A stretch of DNA of 64,000 nt from Siphonodentalium dalli (lineage: Eukaryota; Mollusca; Scaphopoda; Gadilida; Siphonodentaliidae): assembly GCA_032622095.1 (NCBI GenBank), contig CP136061.1, positions 85,658,324 through 85,722,323 on the forward strand, read 5' to 3'. A program made the translations under genes and the position numbers. Positions 22,515 through 34,125 of the stretch are shown piece by piece. The notes under the pieces were generated by a model that searched no databases, was not told where the DNA came from, and saw only the letters and a list, made by a program, of their open reading frames with translations. Positions within the stretch are counted from its first letter, which is position 1; every line of letters starts with the position of its first letter.

Positions 22515-23786
22515 CGGTGCAGAATGTTGCCTGGTTACTGCGAATAACAATTAGTAATGATGGTGCAGATGAAATACACGATGATGGTGTAGATGATATT
22601 TAGACATGGTGGTGTTGGGGGAAATCGTGATATTCTAATACAAATGGCCATAATCGAAAGCTGTCATCTTCACCCAGTTCTCAAGAGATAGCAGATGTGC
22701 TAGATGTATCTTCGATCCGGCTATTATAAGGTATGTACATGGATGTCGTGTCTTATCAGAATTCTACACCGCAGTAGCTATTCCCGCCTGTCTAATATAA
22801 ATGACGCGATGTCACTTGCCTAATAATGTCAATTAATTTCGAGAACACGAAAAATCACCTTTCTTCCATATGCTGGTGAATACATTGAGAGAGACATTTG
22901 TTCATTGGGGTGGATACCAGTGTATCATGTTTCCGAAAACCATACAACCCATAATATTTGTTTGACGACTGCTACATTAGTATTGGAATAGGTTCGAAAT
23001 TGAAATAGTTGAAAAAGCAGAAAACAAAATTATATAATTGCTCATAAAAAGTAATATTTGACCCCGACATTGAGATAATCTACATGGGAATGCGTGGTAC
23101 CTATAGGTAGATATATTTCATGAAAAATGACCGGTGACGCTCGATTAGATATGCATAACAAACAACTCCAAACACCACAAGGATGTGTGTCTTAATGTAA
23201 ATATAAACTCCGCATTAAGATATTTTGGTCCCAAATTATAATGTTCCATGATAATGTATGTTTGGTGAATCAACTGAAGCTCTAGTCGATTGTCACAAAG
23301 TTATGACATTCTTTGTAAAAATGATGCCACAGCTACAATTAATATACATACAATATAATTTACTCCATTGCAAGGATCATCAATTCGATTTAGAAGAGCG
23401 CACACATCTTAAACGAAAGCTTAAAAGTGGGAAAGTGTCACAGCCAGAGGAACCATGCAGCGAAAAACCCATTTCCCGTGAGAGAATTTCACCGTGTCCA
23501 TGCAGGAATAAAAAATATTTGCAGATATCAGGCGGGGATTAAACTTTCAGAATATATAAAAAATAAACACACGATATGTATAATATCTGTTGCCCTTCCT
23601 GTTTACCCCCACTCATCGGAAAGAATGGTTACTCTGCAATTCGTGAATTCTTATAAGGCTTATTTCGTTCCCCGTAGGCATGATATATTTTCCAATGTAT
23701 ATTGACATATACAATAAGCCTTGGCACTGATTCGCTGCCATATTGGATACATCCAGCCCCGTTCCGTTTAGTGCTACGTACAATGT
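22515..23786. other. Unassigned stretch
   Basis: No gene is supported. Two overlapping plus-strand frames at 23258-23705 have no recognisable features. Confidence 0.35.
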
Positions 23787-23949
23787 CAAAGTTCTAGAGT
23801 AGCATTCCATATATGGAATTCATGAACATTCAGAAGCTCCATAAATTACTCTTAATAAAAATAATTTCTTATATTTGTCATATATGGAGCTTCTGTTAAG
23901 TTCTGAATGTTCATGAATTCCATATATGGAATGCTACTCCAGAACTGTG
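23787..23949. repeat. Palindrome, 163 bp
   Basis: The arm from AGTTCTAGAGTAGCATTCC to CAGAAGCTCCAT pairs with ATGGAGCTTCTG through GGAATGCTACTCCAGAACT. Both arms include GAATTCATGAACATTCAGAA or its reverse. The loop is AT-rich. Confidence 0.75.
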
Positions 23950-24144
23950 ACCTGTGTCACTAAAACAATAGAACGGGTCTGGATTGATGGTCTCGACTCA
24001 GTGACAAGGCTTATATAATTACAGGCTATGGTATTTTTGTGAATAATATATATATATATATACATTATATTCGTTCATCTTTATAATTCTAAACAATCCG
24101 TAGATTATAGATGATGGTTGCACAACACAGTAATGTTATTTGGA

Positions 24145-24450
24145 ATAATAATACTCACTGTATCGTATTGGATTGCAGCTTGGTGGCAAGCGACCACCTT
24201 GCTGAAAATACAGTTTTTATTGTAAATTGTAGCTGCTTATTGTAAAACACATCGATATTCTTCGAAATAATAATACTTGATGTATCATATCGGATTGCAG
24301 CTTGGGGGCAAGCGGCCTTCTTGCTGGAACCAAAGTGTTCATCGTAAATTATAGCTGCTCAACTCATCGATATTCTCCTGAATAATTAAACTTGATGTAT
24401 CATATTGGATTGCAGCTTGGGGGCAAGCGGCCACCTTGCTGCAATCACAG
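24145..24450 (+). repeat. Tandem repeat, about 118-bp unit, 2.5 copies
   Basis: GGATTGCAGCTTGGGGGCAA, followed by GCGGCCACCTTGCTG, recurs at about 24170, 24291 and 24408. ATCGATATTCTTC and TTGATGTATCATAT lie between copies. Confidence 0.75.
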
Positions 24451-25521
24451 TTTTCATCTGCATCATAAATTCATACTTCATATTTCTACGGAAGCCCTCA
24501 ACTTTTGTTGACCATGTCGCTGCATGGCAATTGGAGAGTGACTTCCATACCTGGATGTCCGCCTGTCACTGTATATCTGTATATAACACCTGTGGTCAGT
24601 GTGGTCTTACCAAGCTAAACGACCACATAGAAACACTAGGGGGTCGGCTGGCATTCGAGTTCCCTTACTATATTTACTTTATTTATTGCAACATGCACAT
24701 TTAAGTTCACACGAATTGATTACCAAACTGAAAAACATGCCATTATCCAAGTAAAACTAATACTTGAGGCCTCATGTATTTCCCATCGGGCAACTCGCGA
24801 CCGACGGATGTCTTGATTACTTCTATCTTATTGTTTTGTTTATCACTACCTTGGGAACCTCATCAAATTGCGCCTATTGCAGATATCTATAGAAATTTCC
24901 AGTGGATAAAAATCAACTTCACTGAGCGAAAATATCACAATGATCAATAATTACACACAGTATAATTTTTTTTTATGAATCAACATGTATAACGCAAATA
25001 CACATGCTTCTAATATAATGTCGCCATTAAAGATGGCAAGTGCCATTAAGGACAGAAACATTAGATTAAGATGGACTTGCCACAATAAACCCATCAACAG
25101 ATTAAACGCTATCAAACAGAAATAAAATTACCATTATGTCCAAGCGTTTAATGATACACGCGCCGTTAGGAACGCACGTCTGAGCACGTCTCTCTACGTA
25201 CCAAGGCCATAACAATTTAATGAGGTTCCTCGTATAATTTAATTTAATCAAATATATGTATCACGTGATTCACCATGAAATCTCTTACAGACTCTAAGAT
25301 GAGTACACATTTTTCATCAGTGACTCCAAGCTATTGAAAAGGCAAGATGTGCCGAAACCGGTATAGCTGTTTGTACATACATGTAATAAATATTCAACAA
25401 TATATATACTCTCAAAAAGATCAATTCCAAACTTCAAAACATAATAACAACATAAATGTTTGTGGTTTTTTCATGCATAATACTGTGTCTATAAATGTCC
25501 GTTGTCAGTAAGTGACACATG
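24451..25521. other. Unassigned stretch
   Basis: The only structure is a weak inverted pair, GGAACCTCATCAAATTG near 24854 with CAATTTAATGAGGTTCC near 25213, which may mark an old MITE. No gene is seen. Confidence 0.35.
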
Positions 25522-25996
25522 TCAACATGTGCAGACAGGGCTGCGCGCCAGATATACCATCCCGCAGCTGCGGCATCGATGAAGAACGTCCTTGTCGTGT
25601 ACATCAGCTTTCGTGTGATTTCTTAAGGTATCCTTCCTGATAAATACAGAACCGCATTTATCACAATGTGTACCACTTTCCAATTTGGTAACTTTCTATA
25701 TGGTGATTCAAAGTGTACTTGCGAGAAACAAAATTGGGCCATTTGTCGCATTAAAATTTAGATCCACCACCGTGCTTTACACGATGTGCAAATGTTTCTC
25801 AATAAACTTTTGGCCTCCATCACCACACGGGAGTGGTTGTGAATTTGTGTGTGTATTCTCATGCTTTTTCATGTTGAAGGAATTTGCACAATATGCACAA
25901 ACATGTCTGAATCGCTTGTCTGAGTCCGATTGACCACTCGTTATCTGAGACGTTGAGCCTGATTCTTCGTTGAAGGATTCTTCCATTGCTTCAACT
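25522..25996 (-). pseudogene. Decayed C2H2 zinc-finger last exon
   Basis: The minus strand shows a good splice acceptor, a T-rich tract ending TTTCAG at 25997-26002. An acidic segment follows (AMEESFNEESGSTSQITSGQ), then FRHVCAYCANSFNMKKHENTH, a finger too short between its Cys and His pairs. In shifted frames come CDKWPNFVSRKYTLNHHIES (second Cys changed to Trp) and HCDKCGSVFIRKDTLRNHTK. A CRSCGMVYL segment leads to a stop at 25522-25524. Frameshifts and at least one in-frame stop make this a pseudogene. It differs clearly from the plus-strand finger cluster at 42-64 kb. Confidence 0.55.
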
Positions 25997-26262
25997 CTGA
26001 AATAAAAAAAATAAACAATCACAAGTGAGGTTATGGAGAGCAAAGTTCAATATATGTATACATGTGCAGGGACGTGGCGAAAGAGATACGGTACCAAATT
26101 ACTCTTAATACACATAATTATTATATTTGTCATCTCTATTAAGTAGGCATAATAATGGCTATTATAGTTATAAATTCCACTATAGAAGCAATGCATGGTC
26201 TTCATGACCTTCATCCATGATGACCGGACACCGATACAGTCCAATTGATCATATCTAGACTC

Positions 26263-26791
26263 TTTAAAGATGGATTATCTCTTTAAATAACAAATTTTAA
26301 ATAGTTGCGTGGGTATAAAATAATAGATATAAACTGAAGACCTATGTCCGGAAAAGCTTCTATCAATTAATATTGATTTTATTTAGAATATTAAATCGGG
26401 CCCATTTATGTTACTATTTTTAGAACCGACCATTCGGATGAGACCGTATTGCGATATAGAGCACTGGGCTGTTCCTAGGGCTACGCAACGAATGTCAAAT
26501 ATCACAGATTGGTTGTTTGTATTGTTTTGTTCCACAGATATAAGAGGTAATGAGTATAATTAACGTTTATTTGTGACAAAATTGCACAATATAATTTCTG
26601 GTCTCTGTTAACAGTAACCACTATTGTTCGTTAGCTGAACAAACACACCTTTTTAGACCAGAAAATATTCGAAATAAAATTAATATTAATCGATAGAAGC
26701 ATTTCCGGACAGGAGTGATCGATTCAAATCTAATATTTTATACCCCGGTAACTATATAATACATGTTTACAAAGAGATAATCCACCTTTAA
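26263..26791 (-). mobile_element. Family A MITE, complete, minus orientation
   Basis: TTAAAGATGGATTATCTCTT at the left and AGATAATCCACCTTTAA at the right, with all internal landmarks reversed (for example CGTTTATTTGTGACAAAATT). The ends are long inverted repeats of about 130-140 bp, so the element is half foldback. Confidence 0.85.
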
Positions 26792-27639
26792 TGTTTTAAT
26801 TTTTTAAAATTCATTAGGTCTCATTAAAAAGACTCTTCCGAGCATAAATGCAAATTGATGGTATATTTGTGCTCTGTGTGCTAGACAATATAATTATGGT
26901 ATCAACATCGTTTTCGATGTCATTTATGCAGAGGCCAATGTAGGTGCCAGACTCAGAGGCCGAAATTGCCGTACAAAATAGCCTATACCGTATGCCTATA
27001 ATGCCTGACATTGATAATTAGGTCTACGCCCGAAATGACATCACAAACGACGTTGATTGCTTATAATTACATCCAGGTATTTGAATTATTTAGAAAATAC
27101 TCTACACCATCATAAATATTGTACTCTACACCATCATCATTATTGTGTAAATTGTCTTCATCTGCACCGCCATTTGGACAATTTGGAAAATAATTTCAGT
27201 TTTACCAATTTAATTAGTCCTAAGTGTGATGTTAAGTATAAATTCCATTACTCGTGTAACTTCATATCCTCTAGCAAACACATCCGTTAGGGTTACATCT
27301 TAATCCCGTCGGATTCACAATTTATGCACAAATATGCACGAATCTCGCCACCTCAAAAAGTAAACAAAAAATTTCACCACATGTTGACCTTTCTAGCACA
27401 CTTAAAATACTTAATATCGATTGAACAACATGCCGAATATATTCCACACACAATTCGACTGCCCGTGCAACTTTGTTGTAGTGAAATGAATTACTTAAAT
27501 GAGAGAAAACATTCATTGAGTTGAACCACGTACCTTACGCTAAATTTGTCCGTCGCCATCTTGAAACTCTCCACCGTTTTCTCCGCCGATCTTGCACAAC
27601 TGTGACACTGGTGATGGAACAACATTTGACACGGGGGAC
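26792..27639. other. Unassigned stretch
   Basis: Reverse-strand relatives of sequence at 22.1-22.6 kb occur here (CACCATCATCATTATTGTG and CTGCACCGCC near 27120-27170; CACCGTTTTCTCCGCCGATC at 27571). No gene is supported. Confidence 0.35.
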
Positions 27640-28282
27640 TTAAAGGGGTACTGTTCACTGAGATAGGCAATTTTTTTTATTTTCTCCCATTGACATAACT
27701 TTCAAGTTAGATTGTGTTCGTGTTATATGAGTTTCGTATAAACCTAATTTAGCGACGAAAATATTGATCTTGGAAATAAAAAATATTACGATTTCAAACT
27801 ACGCGCCATGTTTTTGACCTTCACCGGAGAAGACGCATGTTGCAGGATGAACCGGAAGTTCAATTGATTCATGCAATCTCTTCCATCGAACAATCTCACC
27901 CCCTATAAAAATACTTGACTCTTTATGAATCTTGTTTCTTCTCTTTTTTTTCCAAATTGGTTATAGCGGGACTTCCTTTTGTATGTAACATGTTTTGTTC
28001 GCAACTCAATAATGTTCGTCGTAAACGGCCGTCGATAAAAGACACCCAACATGTGAGATTTCAAGAACGGTAACTCGTAATGGCATAATTCGCCATTTTA
28101 TGACTCCAGCCATAAATTCATTTATATTAAATAATTCAATTTGACTTTTATGATAGCCTGTTAACCGGAACGTTTTCAGTAGACATCGTCGACTCAAATA
28201 CGTTATTTAAAAATATAATATTGATATTAGATCGCAATTGTTACCGGGAATTTATTGAAATTGGCGTACAGTACCCCTTTAA
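27640..28282. mobile_element. TTAA-flanked MITE, 643 bp
   Basis: TTAAAGGGGTACTGT at the left and ACAGTACCCCTTTAA at the right are perfect inverted repeats at TTAA. This is a different family from A and G, with the same TTAA preference, consistent with piggyBac-type mobilisation. No coding frame of note. Confidence 0.8.
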
Positions 28283-28998
28283 AGGATTTATTCGGTCTAG
28301 AAACTACAAAACGCAATCGGAAAGCCCTCCCTGTTGTGATTAAAATTATCCAAGTCCCATTCCGATCGCATAATAAATAACCCGTAAAATAAATAAATAA
28401 TACCACCACCGGTATTCGGAGATTTCCGTGACTAAACTACGAGTGACGTACTTGTGGGGAGCAAATTAAAAACACAGATTCGGAGCCGGAGTTTATTATG
28501 CAGACTACGATGACGTAATCGTAAGTCAGTCGATACTAAAATGCGGAGTCGTATGTGCGCGTGTGGTGTACAGATTACGTTACGCTTTGGCCGTTTATCT
28601 GGAATAGAAGACAATAATTATGTGAATACAGTAATTAATAGCGCCTAGAATGGTTGTTGTTTTTGTAGCCATTAATAATATGCCGGCACGTGTCTGTTTT
28701 GGTGAATAGATGGCAGTATTAGTGCTTTGATTTTCTCGCGTATTCACTCGGTGATTTGTAATCACTCAGCGACTATTCATCAGTGTCATTCGCGAACTTG
28801 TTTGCACTCTAAAATGCCACAAAGTGAATAGAAAGAACATTATCTCTCTGGTCATACTTATATAAGAAGCGCCCAAATTTATATAAACACTGGGCTGAAT
28901 AATGTTAACTCTATTTAGGCGCTTTTGTTTTGTGTTTGTTTGTTGTTTTACTTTCGATATAAATATCCCGAGTATCTGTCATCGCCACATATTCCAAG
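28283..28998. other. Unassigned stretch; possible promoter at its end
   Basis: Two TATATAA-type words (about 28860 and 28880) lie 120-140 bases upstream of the THAP-like ATG at 28999. Nothing else is recognised. Confidence 0.3.
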
Positions 28999-29088
28999 AT
29001 GCCTAGTAGATGTAGTGTGTTCAGTTGTGGGCGGGCTAGCGATCCATTATTTAGTACCTCCAAAAAGACAACACAGTGCGTAATTTAG
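28999..29088 (+). pseudogene. Possible THAP-domain N-terminus
   Basis: ATG at 28999 gives MPSRCSVFSCGRASDPLFST before a stop at 29086. The pattern M-P-x-x-C-x(4)-C at the very N-terminus is how THAP zinc-binding domains begin. The later Cys and His ligands are not present, and repeats interrupt the sequence straight after. It may be a relic, or a first exon whose partner I cannot find. THAP domains occur in P-type transposases as well as host genes. Confidence 0.3.
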
Positions 29089-29262
29089 AACGCTCTTTAT
29101 TGTCTACCACTTTTGGGAGACGGAAGCATGGACGCTCTTTATATTTAATTGTCACAATACCACATACAAAATCACCCATGACATATCGAAATAAAGCACG
29201 TTCATAATTGAGAACGCTCTTTATTGTCTACACCGCGACGAAAACATGGACGCTCTTTATTA
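29084..29262 (+). repeat. Direct repeat pair of about 55 bp
   Basis: GAACGCTCTTTATTGTCTAC and CATGGACGCTCTTTAT occur in that order at 29084-29142 and again at 29207-29262. Confidence 0.65.
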
Positions 29263-29269
29263 GAGGCAA

Positions 29270-29526
29270 TCATTGGAGTTTTGCTATGCTAACAATTCAA
29301 AAAAATCCTCTCTAGAAAGTCAATATGTGCCATCAAAACGTAAAATAAAACGAACATCTTATTATAAGTTATTACTTTCTATATTTACCATACTGGGGAT
29401 GGCAGGAAGACAGTCTTGCCAGATTATGCCATCCCCCACAATATACGACAGAATTATCCATAATTGTTATCATTATTATGTAATATGTATGTGTATTGAA
29501 ATAAAATATCCTATCCTATCCTATCC
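29270..29526 (+). mobile_element. 3' end of a non-LTR retrotransposon or SINE
   Basis: A stem (GGGGATGGCAGGAAGAC with ATGCCATCCCC) is followed by TGAAATAAAATATCC and a short TATCC microsatellite tail at about 29502-29525. A tail of short tandem repeats after AATAAA is typical of several LINE and SINE families. The 5' part is not recognised. Confidence 0.45.
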
Positions 29527-30350
29527 AAACTGAAAAACAATGCCAGGCTAGCCTTCAATTAAAAAAATGTCATTATGCCAAACTGCAGCCTAACTAATAA
29601 TTTTTGTAGTTTCAACAGTCTGTTGTGTATTCGAGTGAATTATTTTGTTTACTCACTTATCGATCTTGACTGGAAGGATTTTAGCAAGCTGTTCACAGTC
29701 GTGCACTTCTCCACACAAAATGTTTCGTGTGAAGAAACAGACAGGAACATCATTATGACGAATATAAGCCATCATGATACATGTACTAGTACAATAACCA
29801 CCACCTTTTTAATCGCACCCCATTTGTATTTAAAATTGCACGCATATAGCGCACAACGGGATGACACTAGTGTGTAAACTATCCTCCGAAATTGGTACCA
29901 TACAACGAAGAATGAAGTACCGGCATATGGCCTAACTTGTATTCTTTCAGAAACGGTTAAATTTGTTTCGCACGATATTCCGCTCGCTCATTGCATTTCT
30001 GCATAAATTAATCTCATTTCAAACAACTTTTATCGCCTCAAAGTGCATTTTAGACATCATTATTCGTTATATAATCCAACATTCTAGCAAATCCAGTTCA
30101 TAATTCAGCACATTCAAACAGTTTTATTCCGTAATCGCTATTTATCGTAAAGGCTTAGGTAATTAACCAGCGTAATTTATCAACTCGTTACGCGATTGGC
30201 GGAATTATTTCAAGCTCCACCCACCGCTGTCATCGGTAAGCGTTGATGCAGATGATCGGTCATGTGACCGCGTTGTGGTCATGTGATCGCACTCACGTGA
30301 CTGACTTCGGATATTTCCGCGATTTTTTTAATATCATAATAATAAAAATA
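29527..30350. other. Unassigned stretch
   Basis: A 100-codon plus-strand frame (29575-29877) has no clear protein features. Nothing else is seen. Confidence 0.35.
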
Positions 30351-30815
30351 CTATCTGCTCGATTTTGAATTTTCTTGGCGAAATGGGTCTGTTAGACATA
30401 TATTATTAGTATTATGACGATAATTTTTTATTTTTTTTGACAGACTAATTCCTTTAACCACATCTGCATAAGACATTGGTGATTTAACAACATTTATCAC
30501 TGGTGATGGAACATCATGAATGTTTGTAACAGTTCTTTTTTCAAACAGGATGAAGTGATTTGTGATGTATAACTTGTCACTGGGGTTGAATATCGTCCGA
30601 GTCCACATTATCTCAGCTGCTGGTGCTTTCGCCTTACGAACTCCGCGTCCATGAATCTTTCTACATAGTGAGAGTGAAGGGTCATCGGTTGCGTTGTTGC
30701 CGGTTTGGTTGAAGATGTTGGTATTGCAATCTTGTATGTTGTAAGTAGAAGACGTTCGGACTGAACTGCTGCTTCAATCGCTGTCATGTCATTCCTACTG
30801 GATGACTCGTGCAGT
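30351..30815 (-). pseudogene. Unrecognised minus-strand coding exon, apparently frameshifted
   Basis: A splice acceptor (CCCTATTTTCTAG) on the minus strand ends at 30816. From there one frame is open for about 68 codons (RNDMTAIEAAVQSERLLLTT...HYVERFMDAEFVRRKHQQLR). The frame that ends the exon is open from 30773 to the stop at 30351. It reads KIHGRGVRKAKAPAAEIMW, then FNPSDKLYITNHFILFEKRT, then SPMSYADVVKGISLSKK. Both look coding and they overlap for about 170 bases, so either a frameshift or one false frame is present. The Y-A-D-V-V-K motif loosely recalls LINE ORF1 proteins. I do not recognise the family. Confidence 0.4.
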
Positions 30816-30847
30816 CTAGAAAATAGGGAAACATATCGTGAATATTT

Positions 30848-31095
30848 TATAATAATGTCAATATTATATCAGTGAAATAAACGTTCTGTATTAAAATCAT
30901 AGCAGGAATAGACTAACAAATAAACGCTAATTATTAACATGGCTAATGCTTTGATATTATATTTTCTCACATCAGTGAAATAAACGCTCTTTAATAAAAC
31001 CATAACAGGAATAGACTAACAAATAAACGCTAATTATTAACATGGTTAATGCTTTCATAATAATGTCAATATTATACTTTCTCACATCAGTGAAA
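30848..31095 (+). repeat. Tandem repeat, about 120-bp unit, two copies
   Basis: Each unit has AGTGAAATAAACG, then ACAGGAATAGACTAACAAAT, AACGCTAATTATTAACATGG and TAATGCTTT. The first unit has AGCAGGAATAG instead of ACAGGAATAG. Confidence 0.7.
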
Positions 31096-31103
31096 TAAAC
31101 TCT

Positions 31104-31626
31104 CTTGGACTATCTCTTTGTTAACATGTTTTATATAGTTACCGGAGTATAAAATATTAGATCTGAATCGAAGACTCCTGTCCAGAAATGCTTCTATCGA
31201 TTAATATTAATTTTATTTCGAATATTTTCTAGCCTAAAAAGGTGTAGTTGTTTAGCTAACGAACAATTGTGTTTACTGTTAACAGAGACCAGAAATGTTA
31301 TTGTACAATTTTGTCACAAATAAACGTTAATTATACTCAGTATCGCTTATAACTATGGAACAAAACAATACAAACAATCAATCTGGGACATTTGACTTTC
31401 GGTGCGTAGCCATAGTAACAGCACAGTGCTCTATATCGCAATATGGTATCATCCGAATGGTCTGTTCTAAAAATAGACACATAAACGGTCCCGATTAAAT
31501 ATTCGAAATAAAATCAATATTAATTGATAGAAGCTTTTCCGGACAGGGGTCTACAGTTCATATTTATTATTTTATAACCACGCAACTATTTCAAATTTGT
31601 TATTTAAAGAGATAATCCATCTTTAA
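31104..31626 (+). mobile_element. Family A MITE, complete copy
   Basis: It runs from CTTGGACTATCTCTTTG to AGATAATCCATCTTTAA and contains all family landmarks, including ACTGTTAACAGAGACCAGAA and ATCATCCGAATGGTCTGTTC. Confidence 0.85.
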
Positions 31627-31646
31627 AGTACGACGGAAAGCTAAAC

Positions 31647-32070
31647 TTAAAGGTGGATTATCTCTTTGTAAACATGTATTATATAGTTACGGGGTATAAA
31701 ATATTAGATTTGAATCGAAGACTCCTGTCCGGAAATTCTTCTATCGAATAATATTAATTTTATTTCGAATATTTTCTGGTCTAAAAAGGTGTGTTTGTTC
31801 AGCTAACGAACAATAGTGGTTACTGTTAACAGAGACCAGAAATTATATTGTGCAATTTTGTCACAAATAAACGCTAATTATACTCATTATCGCTTATAGC
31901 TGTGGAACAAAACAATACAAACAACCAATCTGTGACATTTGACATTCATTGCGTAGCCGTAGGAACAGCCCAGTGCTCTATATCGCAATACGGTCTCATC
32001 CGAATGGTCGGTTCTAAAAATAGTAACATAAACGGGCCCGATTTAATATTCTAAATAAAATCAATATTAA
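31647..32070 (+). mobile_element. Family A MITE, 5' part of a split copy
   Basis: It starts TTAAAGGTGGATTATCTC and follows the family exactly to AAATCAATATTAA, where it stops. The remaining 3' part resumes at 35870 with TTAATTGATAGAAGC, so the intervening 3.8 kb interrupts this copy. Confidence 0.8.
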
Positions 32071-32889
32071 AGTGATGTGAAACGTAAATTGAACCTCACA
32101 ATTGAGTTCCCTGCGTTATTCTGTGGAAAGACTGAATAAAATAACCCCCATACACGAAATGCCCTAACCAGATATCAGTTTGTACTAATTATACGGCCAC
32201 GTAACTAACTATTTACTTTCCCTCAATCGGGACGAATAATTCCACTGTAAACGCGAAATAAATACACAAACGAGTTGTCGTGTGGAGTCGCGGAAACACC
32301 CGAACACTTCCGACTTGGTCGGGATTGAGTCGGCTTTCGTTCTCAGAAAATAGCTTCCGTGGAGGGAGGCCGTTTGCTGGAATAGCGTAACATCAGCTTA
32401 ATAAAACGAAAAACAAGCGGTATAGTCAATTGGAATGGGAGGGATATAAAAGGAATTAATGCCTGAAATCACCAACGGAAGAACATTGACCGAGTTATGA
32501 AAGAATTATAATCAAAGTGGTCATGATCGAGCAATGAACAACGGTAACAGTTGAAACTGTTACTATTTATAGAAATTTGTAATCGTTGCAGATCGTTGAC
32601 CGATTTTATGATCGAACTACAGCAGGTACAGTCTCGTGCAGAAAGAGTTGTCTTACATGTGTATTTCAAACGGTTTAATTACCTGTGCAATGCTACATGT
32701 GTGCCATATTGCTATTCACTATTCTAGTACAGACCGTATTTGTTTGGGACAGCGATAGTGATATAGATATCCATATGGAATTATGTTTTCTTCAATTTTT
32801 GAGTTTATATAGGCCCAAATAAATATACCATAAGATGGACTCAATCATTGACAGTTAAAATTGGATGGAAGTAAAGAAGTGTTGTGTAT

Positions 32890-33510
32890 TTGCACTAAGT
32901 AAGCGCAATTGCTTTATGCTTAAGCGCAAATATTTGTATGCAAATAAATAATAAATGTAAAAAAGACTCCCATGTGATTTGCTCTAAACTCAAATTAACT
33001 CAGGCCATAAAACATTACTCAAACATAGGTGAGGACTCCACCCAGATCCCATACTAAGATGGATGTTCAGACTGAGGAAACCAGTTGGAGATAGGTACAT
33101 GTATTTGCTTAAGCATAATTCATTTCAATCACGCTTAAGTGTAAATGAAATCCACTTAAACGTAAATGAGTTGCGCTTAACCGTAATTCATATACACCCC
33201 CATTGAACTCCACATACTCAAGCTGAAATGGATGCAACCACATTACTAATGCCAGTAAGTTAACATACATCAGATTATACAAAGTATATAAGGTAAGAGT
33301 AAGACAGCCGATGAAATTATTGCTCTTAATATAATTCCAATGTATTATGATAACGCATAAGTCAATTATGCTTAAGCGTAAATGATTACATTAAGCGTAA
33401 CTGATTTACGCTTAAATGCAATTAGTTAATATAAAATGTGAAAATGAATCATTTGCGCTTAAGCGCAAGTATATGTCTATCAATATATTTGCGCTTAAGC
33501 GCAAATACCT
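32890..33510. repeat. Cluster of ATTTGCGCTTAAGCGCAAAT-type words
   Basis: TTAAGCGCAAAT, its reverse ATTTGCGCTTAA and variants (TTAAGCGTAAATG, TTACGCTTAAATG) occur over a dozen times, several fused as full palindromes (near 33455 and 33490). More occur at 34030-34110. The same word family appears at 53100-53145 and 57580-57600. Confidence 0.65.
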
Positions 33511-33633
33511 AACACTCCCTTACTTCCCTCTGATTGTGAATGATAGAGTCCATCTCATAGTATATTATCATGGACCCATAGTAGTACCCCCAAATAATAC
33601 TGAAACATTGAAGAAAAAATATTTCCATATGCA

Positions 33634-33985
33634 TATATCAGCATCTCTGTCCCTGGTGTCCCAATAATTGGTGCCTCACTCCCAGAGCTCTAGTATATTT
33701 TATTAAAGGGACATCTCCTACACAGATATATACCATTTCCATGGCCATAAATATGGAATTCGGGGTTACTGGGGACTCGCTTCCCTCATATGGTGTACTT
33801 ATAATAATAAAAAATTGACTTGAAATTGGGGAAAACCCCAATTTTCATATTATCAGCATCCCTGTCCCCAATTTTATAAAAGAGATATATCCTGCACATA
33901 TCTCTACCATTTCCATGGTCATAAAAGAGATATTGGGGTTACTGGGGGGGGGGGGGGTGCTTCCCTCATATGGTGGGTCTGTGCC
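33634..33985 (+). repeat. Direct repeat of about 165 bp, two copies
   Basis: TATCAGCATC, CTGTCCC, ACCATTTCCATGG, GGGGTTACTGGGG and GCTTCCCTCATATGGTG occur in order at 33634-33799 and at 33850-33985. The second copy has a poly-G run in the GGGG position. Confidence 0.7.
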
Positions 33986-34125
33986 ATTTAAAATTAATTC
34001 AGGGGGGTGATATCAATGCATATTAATTTTTATTTGCGCAAATGATTTACACTGAAGCGCAAATGATAGATGTTATTTTGCGAAATATTTGCGCTTGATT
34101 GTAAATGAATAATAAATGTGAAATG

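Noticed and set aside
22109-27594. A single 5.5-kb element bounded by inverted GATCGGTGGAGAAAAC and GGTGCAGATGA sequences
   Set aside because: Pairing is limited to short blocks, ends cannot be placed and no target duplication was found. Noted only as a possible relationship.
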